A DNA stretch of 12,100 bases from Promethearchaeota archaeon (GTDB lineage Archaea; Asgardarchaeota; Lokiarchaeia; Sigyniarchaeales; SOKP01): NCBI GenBank assembly GCA_019058135.1, contig JAHLWE010000123.1, positions 1 to 12,100 of the forward strand. The letters are read 5' to 3'. Shown one piece after another: positions 1-6,562 of the stretch. Below the pieces are notes generated by a model that saw only the letters and a program-made list of their open reading frames with translations, was not told the DNA's origin and did not search any database. The translations under genes were made by a program, and so were the position numbers. Each line of letters begins with the position of its first letter. Within the stretch, counting starts at the first letter, position 1.

Positions 1-1
1 A

Positions 2-328
2 TTTTGTCCAAAATGTAATAATTTATTACGAAAGAAAATAATTGATAAGAAATTTATTTATTCTTGTGCTTGCGGATATTCAGAACCGTTTGAAGAAGAT
101 ATACAAGAAAAGGAAATGATCGCTAAAAGTAAAAACAAAAAATATTCAGATAAAACAATTGTCTTACCAGAAATAAATGCTATAATTTACCCAATAACTA
201 AGTCAGAATGTAGAAAATGTGGAAATAAAGAAGCAGAATATTGGCAATCCCAAACACGTTCGGCAGATGAAGGATCAACAACTTTTTTTCGTTGCACAAA
301 ATGTAAATTTACTTGGCGTGAATATTAA
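2..328 (+). CDS. tfs: Transcription factor S (TFS, TFIIS/Rpb9-like), 5' end cut by window
   Basis: The protein is archaeal TFS, which binds RNA polymerase and stimulates RNA cleavage in backtracked complexes. Reading from base 2, 108 residues are visible. An N-terminal zinc ribbon begins with FCPKC and closes with CACG (visible residues 2, 5, 22, 24). A C-terminal zinc ribbon has Cys at 70, 73, 98 and 101, with the hallmark QTRSADEGSTTFFRC segment; its Asp-Glu pair (89-90) is the acidic hairpin that reaches the polymerase active site. The family usually starts a couple of residues before FCPKC, so only a few codons seem to lie outside the window. An ATG at 116 is internal and would delete the first ribbon, so it is not the start. 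The gene converges on rps27e with a 7-base gap that includes most of a T6 run (332-337), a plausible U-rich termination site. Confidence 0.93.
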   Translation, partial: FCPKCNNLLRKKIIDKKFIYSCACGYSEPFEEDIQEKEMIAKSKNKKYSDKTIVLPEINAIIYPITKSECRKCGNKEAEYWQSQTRSADEGSTTFFRCTKCKFTWREY

Positions 329-335
329 ATCTTTT

Positions 336-536
336 TTAGGTTAAAACTTCTAAAATTTTTGTTAAAATATTAGCTTTACCTCCAGTAGATTGTGTTAAAG
401 GCTTACCACATACATGACAAACAACTTTAGTGGAAGCACAACCAAAAATGACTTGTTCATTACCACAATTCAAACATTTAACGCCCAGGAATCTTGATTT
501 AGGACTTGGTATTAATTTTCGAATTTCTCTTGACAT
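336..536 (-). CDS. rps27e: Small ribosomal subunit protein S27e (eS27)
   Basis: This 66-residue zinc-ribbon protein of the small ribosomal subunit is found in archaea and eukaryotes. The ligands are CLNC (Cys21, Cys24) and CHVC (Cys40, Cys43), with the typical loop FGCASTKVVC between them and the family ending PLTQSTGGKANI before the C-terminus. Length matches archaeal S27e. The ATG at 536 gives MSREIRKLIPSPKSRF, the usual N-terminus. It follows rpl44e by 20 bases on the same strand, a pair conserved in archaea, so the two are probably cotranscribed. The translation factor aIF2-alpha, which often follows this pair, is absent; TFS arrives from the opposite direction instead. Confidence 0.95.
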   Translation of the reverse strand: MSREIRKLIPSPKSRFLGVKCLNCGNEQVIFGCASTKVVCHVCGKPLTQSTGGKANILTKILEVLT

Positions 537-556
537 TTTTTTTTATTCCTTTTTTT

Positions 557-838
557 TTATACTTCAATTAATTCAAATCGTTTTACCCGATAAGATTTTC
601 CAATTGACTTTTTTGAACACTCCGTACATTGAAATACAGGCGTAGATTTCTTATTAATTTTGGCAAAATTATGCTGAACTGGCTTGGGCTGCGAACCATA
701 GCCTTTTTTCTTTCGCTCGTATCTTCTTTTGCCTTCCGCAGTTGTTCGCTCTTTTCCTTTCTTATAAATAGTTACCTTGTGTTCTGTATGCTTTTTACAA
801 TGTTTACAATATCTTCTTTGGGTCTTGGGATACTTCAT
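557..838 (-). CDS. rpl44e: Large ribosomal subunit protein L44e (eL42)
   Basis: This 93-residue basic protein of the large subunit lies near the E site in archaea and eukaryotes. Zinc ligands are CKHC (Cys11, Cys14) and CTEC (Cys71, Cys74), and the diagnostic GYGSQPKPVQHNFAK segment sits at about 46-60. Length is normal for the family and ATG 838 gives MKYPKTQRRYC, the expected start. It is the first gene of an rpl44e-rps27e unit. No strong Shine-Dalgarno sequence is visible. A TATA-like AT run on the - strand near 881-891 would place the transcription start about 20 bases before the ATG; another at about 863-872 would make it almost leaderless. The 136-base gap to pyrB holds both divergent promoters. 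Confidence 0.95.
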   Translation of the reverse strand: MKYPKTQRRYCKHCKKHTEHKVTIYKKGKERTTAEGKRRYERKKKGYGSQPKPVQHNFAKINKKSTPVFQCTECSKKSIGKSYRVKRFELIEV

Positions 839-947
839 AAATGTTTTTTCTCGATATTATACATATCATAAAAATTGATAAATTTTAAATTTTTTCACAA
901 AGAGCAAGTTTCAAAACTAATTAAACAATTATTATATTTCAAGAAAA

Positions 948-958
948 TTTTTATATAA
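948..958 (+). promoter_or_regulatory. TATA-like box of pyrB
   Basis: The run TTTTATATAAT lies only about 17-27 bases before the ATG at 975. Archaeal TATA boxes centre about 26 bases before the transcription start, so the message would begin at or near the start codon (leaderless). No Shine-Dalgarno sequence precedes the ATG. A second box-like run, ATTATATTTC at 931-940, would give a short leader instead. Not tested. Confidence 0.35.
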
Positions 959-974
959 TAAAAAAACTTCCTAA

Positions 975-1907
975 ATGATAATGAGGGATTTTAAAAACCA
1001 GCATATATTAAGTGCAAGAGATTTTACTAGGGAAGAAATAGATTTTATTCTGGAAATCGGTAAAAAGATGGTAAATAATAAGTATTCTAAATTATTAGAT
1101 AATAAAATAATGGCTGCTTTATTTTTTGAACCTTCAACCAGAACAAGATTAAGCTTTGAATCTGCAATGCTTAGATTAGGAGGAAAAGTTATTGGATTCC
1201 AATCTCGTGATGTCTCATCAGTTAAAAAGGGAGAATCTATTGCAGATACAATTAGAACAGTTGAAAATTATTCAGATATTATTGTAATCCGTCATCCTTT
1301 GGAAGGTGTAGCACGTATGGCAGCCAAATTTTCTTCAATTCCGATTATTAATGGTGGATCAGGAAGCGCAGAACACCCTACACAGGCGTTATTAGATTTA
1401 TTTACAATCAAAGAAGAATGTGGAACCATTGATGGACTAAATATTGGACTCTGTGGTGATTTAAAATATGGCCGGACAGTTCATTCGCTAGCCTATCTTT
1501 TTAGTAATTATAATATAAATTTATATTTTATATCTCCTGCTTCATTGAAAATGCGATTTAGAATAACTGACTGGTTGCGTAACAAAAAGATGAAATTTAA
1601 AGAAACTGAAAAGTTCAAGGAGATATTACCAATATTAGACATTTTGTATATGACACGAATTCAAGAAGAACGTTTTTTAGAAGCAGAAGAATATGAAAAA
1701 GTTAAAGACGTATATATCTTAACTAAAAAGGATTTAGATAATACAAAAAAAGGCTTTCGTTTAATGCATCCATTACCAAGAGTAGGTGAAATATCTCCTG
1801 ATATTGATAAATCTCCTAAAGCAATATATTTTAAGCAAATGAAATATGGGTTGTATCTAAGAATGGCACTGCTTGCATTAATTTTGAAAGGAAATAATTT
1901 TTTATAG
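975..1907 (+). CDS. pyrB: Aspartate carbamoyltransferase, catalytic chain
   Basis: The enzyme joins carbamoyl phosphate and aspartate to make N-carbamoyl-aspartate, the committed step of pyrimidine synthesis. All active-site landmarks are present: FEPSTRT (Ser54-Thr57, carbamoyl phosphate loop), the Lys84-Lys85 loop supplied by a neighbouring subunit, RHP (Arg106), HPTQ (His134, Gln137), DLKYGRTVHS (Arg167), TRIQ (Arg228, Gln230) and HPLPRVGEI (265-273). The length of 310 residues is normal. The first ATG is used, but Met3 (981) is equally possible, since homologues begin near KNQHILSARDF. The regulatory chain gene pyrI, usually joined to pyrB in archaea, does not follow: the next gene converges from the - strand only 3 bases away. 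PyrI may be elsewhere, or the enzyme may work as an unregulated trimer. Confidence 0.96.
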   Translation: MIMRDFKNQHILSARDFTREEIDFILEIGKKMVNNKYSKLLDNKIMAALFFEPSTRTRLSFESAMLRLGGKVIGFQSRDVSSVKKGESIADTIRTVENYSDIIVIRHPLEGVARMAAKFSSIPIINGGSGSAEHPTQALLDLFTIKEECGTIDGLNIGLCGDLKYGRTVHSLAYLFSNYNINLYFISPASLKMRFRITDWLRNKKMKFKETEKFKEILPILDILYMTRIQEERFLEAEEYEKVKDVYILTKKDLDNTKKGFRLMHPLPRVGEISPDIDKSPKAIYFKQMKYGLYLRMALLALILKGNNFL

Positions 1908-1923
1908 ATTTTATAAAAATCTA
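1905..1923. terminator. Perfect hairpin shared by two convergent genes
   Basis: TAGATTTT (1905-1912), loop ATA, and AAAATCTA (1916-1923) make a perfect 8-pair stem. It covers the pyrB stop codon and the last codons of the convergent winged-helix protein. It is followed by T-rich tracts on the + strand (TTTTTTT near 1930), so it may end or pause transcription from both sides. Archaeal termination depends more on U-runs than on hairpins, so the role is inferred. Confidence 0.35.
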
Positions 1924-4040
1924 TTTACAATTTTTTTATTTAAGAATTCAGAATCTATATATTCAGTATCTGGTCTTATAAGAACACCTTTTTTATTAAT
2001 AGATTCATTGTAATAATTTAATTGCTTTGATGAAAAACAAAAATAATGAATCCCATATGTAATTAAATATTTTATTTTTTCGTAGAAATCTTCTATATTT
2101 TTTGAATTGGGTAGTAATATGTTAAAGAGTGAACCCCCATCTACAATTTTCTGAAATATTTTAAATAAAGAGATTTTTCTTTCAAAGCTCAATTTTGATT
2201 CAAATCGTATGAATTCTGTACTGAAACTATCATACTTATGAGAAATATTATCAAATTCAAAATTCCATCTATTCATAAGATAATTACCTACATGAGGCTG
2301 GGAGAAAATGAAGTATTCATTTTGTTCATTATTTATTTCATTTATTCTGTTATTAATTGTAGTTAAAATTTGTTTTGCAAACTCTTGACTTTGATCAATT
2401 CGATCTAGCTCGATATTACAATGATATAGAATGGATTCATTTAAACCAAAAAAACTGATTGCTTTAAAAACATGATCTGGTAATATACAATTTTTATTAT
2501 TAAAGAGAATTCTAGAAAGAGACTGCCAATGATGAAATGAATTTAAATATTTTTTTATTAAATCTTGTTTTATTTTAAAAATTTCAAATACCCCTGTGAT
2601 ATTTAAATCTAATAATTCGAGAAAGTGTTGATCATTTTGTTTTGATTCTAATGCAATTTTTGGTAAATTTATAAAGATTTTATCCAATAATATTTTGTTA
2701 AATGAATTATGGATGGAATCAAAATCTTGAGTTATTGAAGTTAATATATTGTTTATAGGATTTGATCCTCGATTTCTATAGAAAAGCAAATTTGATTTAT
2801 CAATTATATTGAAAAATCGAGTAAGAACACTTTCTTTGAAGTTTTGAGAATTAATATCACTACAATCATATAATATCAATGGATTTAAATGAACAAAATT
2901 TCGAAATGGATCAATTTTTATTGATTCAATCAAATTATTCTCTAATTCTGTGATAAGACTCGGGTCAAATTCTCTCTTTCGTAAAAAATCGTGTGAAAAA
3001 TCTAAACTGATTTGAGATTTTCCTAAATTTAAATTTAAATTTAATTTAAAGAATTGTTCCAAAAGGAATAATAATAAACTTTTAGTATCTTTTTGATTAA
3101 ATCTTGAAAGTATTGAAAGTAATATTTCATTAAACCTATTTAACAAAATATCTTCATTAAAAAATTTCTTAATATCAGTTAGAATTGAGATAAAATTTGT
3201 GAAATAAGATTTTATTTGGGTTTTTTCAAGAGTTTCATCGATTTTTAGAAAACTTTTATTCAAATTATTTGTATTCTCTAAATTAGAAATAGAAATAGAC
3301 AAAGGGCGTAAAGCCCAAGAATCTAGATGTAATAACGATATCTGACCTGAAAGATAGAGATCTGCTAATTCACGTGGTAATAAATTTAATAATAGATATT
3401 GCTCTGATACTTCACTACCCAATTTTTTTAAAAATTCTTTAGGATCAGAAAATTGTTGGCTTCTTATTAAGGATTCTACCTCGAAAGGTGGTAAGCCTAA
3501 TCGTGTAAGTTTGTGTCTATATTCCTCAAAACCCTTTTCGATTAAAATGCCATTTATATATTCTCTTATTAGAGGAGTAGTTAAGTAATTTACTTTTGAA
3601 TTAGATAACTTTAACTTTACTTCATTTGCAATTTTTCTTGCTAATTTTTCTGGCATCTCTGATTCTCGAATTAAGTATTCGACGATTTTCTTTAAATCAA
3701 ATAATTCAAAAGTGTAATTTGATGTTCGGATTTGAAGATTTCTTTTTTCTTCATTAATTATATCTCCTATGTCTAATAATTTCTCCAATATTCTCCCACC
3801 CAATTTTGTTAAAAAATAACCTTCGTCTCCTGATAATATGAAATTGTTTTCTTTTAGAACGTTTAAATGATATGAAATTTTACTGCTATCTCCTTTTTCT
3901 TCTAAAATTCTTCTCTTTAAAGCCATAAACGGAATTGGGCTGTTTATTTCATATAAAATCTTGAGAATTCGTAATCTTATATTTTTTCCAATAATTTGCA
4001 AATGCTTTTCTAAATTACTTGAACTGTTTTTTGTATTCAA
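1911..4040 (-). CDS. Winged-helix / ATP-cone / degenerate class III ribonucleotide reductase-like protein
   Basis: The 709 residues show three parts. Residues about 12-90 are an ArsR-like winged helix-turn-helix (SSKISYHLNVLKENNFI as recognition region). Residues about 103-190 are an ATP-cone (FELFDLKKIVEYLI, then YRHKLTRLGLPPFEV). The rest follows the order of anaerobic reductase NrdD: LPRELADLYLSGQISLLHLD (221-240), INLPKIAL (457-464), FFGLNES (530-535), FSQP (579-582), DGGSLFNILLP (634-644), and a C-terminal KKGVLIRP with Gly685 where the glycyl-radical GYxRP motif would be. Only four Cys exist (393, 518, 541, 668); there is no C-terminal zinc cluster, and the finger-loop region reads LLFYRNRG without Cys. 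It is thus unlikely to be a reductase. I infer a nucleotide-responsive DNA-binding regulator, analogous to bacterial NrdR but built differently. Start is TTG (4040): the frame is closed by a stop four codons upstream and the first internal ATG would cut the helix-turn-helix. Confidence 0.72.
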   Translation of the reverse strand: MNTKNSSSNLEKHLQIIGKNIRLRILKILYEINSPIPFMALKRRILEEKGDSSKISYHLNVLKENNFILSGDEGYFLTKLGGRILEKLLDIGDIINEEKRNLQIRTSNYTFELFDLKKIVEYLIRESEMPEKLARKIANEVKLKLSNSKVNYLTTPLIREYINGILIEKGFEEYRHKLTRLGLPPFEVESLIRSQQFSDPKEFLKKLGSEVSEQYLLLNLLPRELADLYLSGQISLLHLDSWALRPLSISISNLENTNNLNKSFLKIDETLEKTQIKSYFTNFISILTDIKKFFNEDILLNRFNEILLSILSRFNQKDTKSLLLFLLEQFFKLNLNLNLGKSQISLDFSHDFLRKREFDPSLITELENNLIESIKIDPFRNFVHLNPLILYDCSDINSQNFKESVLTRFFNIIDKSNLLFYRNRGSNPINNILTSITQDFDSIHNSFNKILLDKIFINLPKIALESKQNDQHFLELLDLNITGVFEIFKIKQDLIKKYLNSFHHWQSLSRILFNNKNCILPDHVFKAISFFGLNESILYHCNIELDRIDQSQEFAKQILTTINNRINEINNEQNEYFIFSQPHVGNYLMNRWNFEFDNISHKYDSFSTEFIRFESKLSFERKISLFKIFQKIVDGGSLFNILLPNSKNIEDFYEKIKYLITYGIHYFCFSSKQLNYYNESINKKGVLIRPDTEYIDSEFLNKKIVNRFL

Positions 4041-4092
4041 ATTATTGTGTTAATTTTTTCTTCTTTTTTAAACTAGATTTAACCAAATACAA

Positions 4093-4103
4093 ATATAAAA
4101 TTT
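4093..4103 (-). promoter_or_regulatory. TATA-like box before the winged-helix/ATP-cone gene
   Basis: On the - strand this reads approximately ATTTTATATTT, about 55 bases before the TTG start at 4040, giving a predicted leader of about 30 bases. No good Shine-Dalgarno sequence is present. If the protein controls its own gene, its operator should lie in the 175-base gap to rps7. Confidence 0.3.
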
Positions 4104-4133
4104 GCTAATACCATATAATTGGGAAAAATTAAG

Positions 4134-4162
4134 GATTTTTATTATCCCTTCCGACAAAAATC
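4134..4162 (-). terminator. Inverted repeat after rps7
   Basis: GATTTTT (4134-4140) and AAAAATC (4156-4162) are perfect 7-base arms with a 15-base spacer. On the - strand the repeat lies about 54 bases after the rps7 stop and is followed by a TTTTT run at about 4124-4128, so it could end the ribosomal transcript. It also lies just upstream of the promoter of the winged-helix protein, so an operator is an alternative. Confidence 0.25.
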
Positions 4163-4215
4163 ATTTTAGAATATGGTAAATAATTAAGAAGAATAGAGAA
4201 AGAGTTTAATTCTAA

Positions 4216-4833
4216 CTATCGAGCAGAAACCGCAATTCTTTCAATTTCGTCTTTTCTTTTAATTGCTCTAGAATTTTGACTTTTTTTTGAAGCCGCTATT
4301 AATTCCTGGGCGATGGCTTCTTCAATTGTAATTATATTATCATGAGTGATATTAACAATAGCATGAACAAGTAATTTTAATGCAAGGTCTACTCGACGTT
4401 GCGGAGCAATATCAACAGCACTTGCATATGAAATACCACCCATTGCTATTTTTGTAGTTTCCTCTCTAGGAGCAACATTTTCAATTGCATTAATTAACAC
4501 TTGCAAGGGATTCATGCCCGTTTTTAACTCAATTAATGAAAATGCAGTCTCAACCAATTTAATTAGTTTACTTTTTTTACCTGAATTATAAGAGCTTTTA
4601 TGACCCTTTACTTTTCCACTTATATAACCCGGAGATTGAAGTTTATTAATTAAACGTTCTATAATAGATATATTAGATTTCCAAAATCTTTTGTGCGTAT
4701 GGCGACCTTGAGAATCTGGTATTATAATTGGTTTTAAATTAATGTATCTCTCTAAACTATAATCATGAATTTCAATATCGAAATCCCATTTATTAAAAAA
4801 TTTTATTGTAGGTTTTTTCTTTGTTTTGCTCAT
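4216..4833 (-). CDS. rps7: Small ribosomal subunit protein S7 (uS7)
   Basis: S7 binds the 3' major domain of 16S rRNA and helps form the head of the small subunit near the E site. The archaeal form is recognised by an N-terminal KWDFDIEIHDYSLERYI segment, GRHTHKRFWKSNISIIERLIN (split by a Trp where a Gly is common), then the bacterial-like core with NPLQVLINAIENVAPREETT (about 108-127), the VDIAPQRRVDLAL motif, and the C-terminal SRAIKRKDEIERIAVSAR ending. Its 205 residues are normal for archaea. It keeps the classical position after rps12, but rps12 is on the opposite strand, so rps7 must be transcribed from its own promoter. The elongation factor EF-1alpha gene, which normally follows, is missing here. 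Confidence 0.95.
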   Translation of the reverse strand: MSKTKKKPTIKFFNKWDFDIEIHDYSLERYINLKPIIIPDSQGRHTHKRFWKSNISIIERLINKLQSPGYISGKVKGHKSSYNSGKKSKLIKLVETAFSLIELKTGMNPLQVLINAIENVAPREETTKIAMGGISYASAVDIAPQRRVDLALKLLVHAIVNITHDNIITIEEAIAQELIAASKKSQNSRAIKRKDEIERIAVSAR

Positions 4834-4877
4834 ATATTCAATTTAACACCATTACAATCAAAAATATCCATTGTTGA

Positions 4878-4886
4878 ATATAAAAT
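4878..4886 (-). promoter_or_regulatory. TATA-like box of rps7
   Basis: On the - strand this reads ATTTTATAT, centred about 49 bases before the ATG at 4833, which predicts a leader of about 23 bases. A weak GGTG lies in that leader. An own promoter is needed because the upstream gene rps12 is divergent. Confidence 0.35.
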
Positions 4887-4972
4887 TCCATTTCTCTTAA
4901 ATTTATCTTTCTCCTAAAGAAAAATTAGAAAGTAATGAAGCGAAAATAACAGTAAAATTTAATTAAAGTGAT

Positions 4973-4989
4973 TAAATATTAAAATATAA
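4973..4989 (+). promoter_or_regulatory. TATA-like region of rps12
   Basis: The run TTAAATATTAAAATATAA ends about 33 bases before the rps12 ATG at 5022. Either half could serve as TATA box, giving a leader of about 10-20 bases. No clear Shine-Dalgarno sequence is visible (only GAG at about 5013). This gap of 188 bases thus carries divergent promoters for rps7 and rps12. Confidence 0.35.
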
Positions 4990-5021
4990 CAAAAAAATTT
5001 TCACAATAAATTGAGTTTTAA

Positions 5022-5453
5022 ATGCCGCCTAAGGGTCTATATAGTGCCAAAGCACTAAAACGAAATAGGAAAAAATTTAGATGGAGTAAGACAAAATATA
5101 AAAGAAAAAAACTTAAATTAAAACAAAAAGCAGATCCATTACAAGGAGCTCCCGCCGCTGAAGGAATAGTGCTTGAGAAGGTGGGCAGAGAGAGTAAACA
5201 ACCTAACAGTGCAATACGTAAATGTCTTAGAGTCCAATTAAGAAAAAACGGCAAAACTATAACTTGTTTTCTTCCGGGTGATGGTGCGCTTAACTTCATC
5301 CAGGAGCATGACACTGTATTGGTGGAGGGCATAGGTGGTGCAAAGGGAAGGGCAGTGGGTGATTTACCTGGTGTTAGGTGGAAAGTAACAAAGGTTAACG
5401 GAGTAAGTTTAGAAGCTTTAATAGCTGGAAAGCGAGAAAAAACTATGCGTTAA
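5022..5453 (+). CDS. rps12: Small ribosomal subunit protein S12 (uS12; eukaryotic S23)
   Basis: S12 sits at the decoding centre and takes part in codon-anticodon checking. The 143-residue protein has the archaeal/eukaryotic N-terminus (MPPKGLYSAKALKRNRKKFRW), the decoding loop KQPNSAIRKCLRVQL (PNSA at 61-64), the C-terminal GDLPGVRWKVTKVNGVSL loop (113-130) and a basic end. ATG 5022 gives the expected start. It is the only gene of the polymerase/ribosomal cluster on the + strand: it is divergent from rps7 (188 bases) and convergent with nusA (149 bases), while gene order is otherwise standard. A long antisense reading frame inside it (5018-5332) is only a shadow. Parts of the gene are visibly less AT-rich than its neighbours, as expected for a strongly conserved protein. 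Confidence 0.97.
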   Translation: MPPKGLYSAKALKRNRKKFRWSKTKYKRKKLKLKQKADPLQGAPAAEGIVLEKVGRESKQPNSAIRKCLRVQLRKNGKTITCFLPGDGALNFIQEHDTVLVEGIGGAKGRAVGDLPGVRWKVTKVNGVSLEALIAGKREKTMR

Positions 5454-5480
5454 CTTATTTATATGTATGTATTAAAACTA

Positions 5481-5502
5481 GGGCTTTTTATTGAATAAAC
5501 CC
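5481..5502. terminator. Hairpin between convergent rps12 and nusA
   Basis: GGG, then TTTAT, a TGA loop, ATAAA and CCC form an imperfect stem (three unpaired bases on the left side) 28 bases after the rps12 stop. It lies in the gap between two convergent genes, where a terminator for rps12 is expected. U-runs after it are weak. Confidence 0.3.
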
Positions 5503-5602
5503 AGATATTATTAAATATTTATTTAATTTATTTAGATCAAGCTAATTTAATCCAATTAGTAATTATATTAAAAATTAAGAAGTAAAAAAACTACGATTAT
5601 AT

Positions 5603-6064
5603 TTAATTTTTCGTGTTGACAATACAATTATCAACATCAAAATGTCGTAGTACGAGGAGCTTGGTTTTCTTTATCATTATTCCATTCTTTCCGATGGCTT
5701 TACCCTTATCTTCGGGGGCAACTGTAATTATTACGGTTTTTTTTTTTGATATATTTTCTCTAATTTCAACATTACGGACTTTACTTGTATTAAGAATATT
5801 TTGAATAAATTCTTTAATATCTTCGGAAAATCCAATTATATCTATAGTTTTCTGTAGTTTTTCCTTTAAAACTTTAACATTCTCTCCATTTCTACCAATT
5901 GCTTTTCCTACATCTTCTTTTAATACAAGAAATATGACCTTATCTCGTACTCCCATTTTTCCAGGGACCACAATGCAATCTTTAACAACAGCACCAGTTA
6001 AATTATTAAATAGAGAAATTAACTTTATAGATTCCTCATCAATTTTTACAGTTTTTCTATGCAT
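5603..6064 (-). CDS. nusA: NusA-like transcription termination/antitermination protein (two KH domains)
   Basis: This is the short archaeal NusA-like protein that corresponds only to the RNA-binding KH part of bacterial NusA. Both KH domains carry a GxxG loop: GKAIGRNGENVK (53-64) and GKAIGKNGIMIKK (121-133). The N-terminal DNA/polymerase-binding and S1 domains of bacterial NusA are absent, which is normal for archaea, as is the length of 153 residues. The start ATG at 6064 is supported by a good ribosome binding site. It lies 22 bases after rpl30e in the same direction, in the conserved cluster order rpo1N-rpo1C-rpl30e-nusA, so it is probably the last gene of that transcript here, because rps12 beyond it is inverted. 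Its exact role in archaea is not settled. Confidence 0.93.
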   Translation of the reverse strand: MHRKTVKIDEESIKLISLFNNLTGAVVKDCIVVPGKMGVRDKVIFLVLKEDVGKAIGRNGENVKVLKEKLQKTIDIIGFSEDIKEFIQNILNTSKVRNVEIRENISKKKTVIITVAPEDKGKAIGKNGIMIKKTKLLVLRHFDVDNCIVNTKN

Positions 6065-6070
6065 TAGAAT

Positions 6071-6075
6071 TCCTC
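6071..6075 (-). promoter_or_regulatory. Ribosome binding site of nusA
   Basis: On the - strand GAGGA stands six bases before the ATG at 6064. It is one of two clear Shine-Dalgarno sequences in the window and fixes the nusA start. It fits a gene inside an operon, where leaderless initiation is not possible. Confidence 0.6.
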
Positions 6076-6086
6076 ATTAAATGATT

Positions 6087-6449
6087 TCATTTTATTAATT
6101 GTAATAGATCCGAATCTCCTTCGTCATAAATTCCCAATGTTGAAACCATAAAGGGTTTTCCACAAGCTAAACCTAACTCCCAACTTGAAGAATTGAATTT
6201 ATATACAAAAATAGGGTCATCTAAAAGAGAATTTTGATATCTAATCTTATTCGCAATATTCGCAGGACAATTATCAGCCAGTATAATCATTTTAAATCTA
6301 TGAAGTCTTATCTCTTGTATGATTCTTTTTGAACCAATAATTACATTTCCACTTTTAACTGCAATATTAATGTTTTTTCTAACGTCGAATTCTTTTTCTT
6401 TTCTTTTTCGTTCTGTTTTATATTTAGAGACAAAACTTTTGGTAGACAT
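6087..6449 (-). CDS. rpl30e: Large ribosomal subunit protein L30e (eL30)
   Basis: L30e is an archaeal/eukaryotic RNA-binding protein of the L7Ae/L30e fold. Diagnostic segments are NVIIGSKRIIQEI (about 35-47), ILADNCPANI (56-65), and SSWELGLACGKPFMVSTLGI (88-107), followed by DEGDSDL. The core is complete, but there is an N-terminal extension of about 20 residues rich in Lys and Arg (MSTKSFVSKYKTERKRKEKE) compared with the usual start just before the first helix. No in-frame ATG exists between this start and the core, so the extension seems real. Gene order is typical: rpo1C before (113-base gap), nusA after (22 bases). The larger gap before it contains a TATA-like run, so a secondary promoter is possible. 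Confidence 0.93.
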   Translation of the reverse strand: MSTKSFVSKYKTERKRKEKEFDVRKNINIAVKSGNVIIGSKRIIQEIRLHRFKMIILADNCPANIANKIRYQNSLLDDPIFVYKFNSSSWELGLACGKPFMVSTLGIYDEGDSDLLQLIK

Positions 6450-6494
6450 ACTTATTTTTCCCGCAGAATTTTTTGGAATAATGGGTTTATTTTC

Positions 6495-6534
6495 AATTAT
6501 TAAATAATTAATCCTTTAACCTTTATATTTAATA
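6495..6534 (-). promoter_or_regulatory. Possible internal promoter and palindrome before rpl30e
   Basis: The - strand reads TTATTAAATATAAAGG at about 6521-6536, TATA-like, predicting a start near 6501. A perfect odd palindrome, AATTATT-A-AATAATT (6495-6509), covers this predicted start. In such AT-rich DNA both may be chance. Confidence 0.22.
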
Positions 6535-6562
6535 AGTTATGTATTGATAAATAAAATCTTTA

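Noticed and set aside
116..328. A separate small gene beginning at ATG 116
   Set aside because: The frame continues upstream to base 2 with a complete N-terminal zinc ribbon, so this is the second part of TFS.
5018..5332. A 104-codon frame antisense to rps12
   Set aside because: It is the complement of a strongly conserved ribosomal gene and its hydrophobic look comes from the Lys-rich sense strand.
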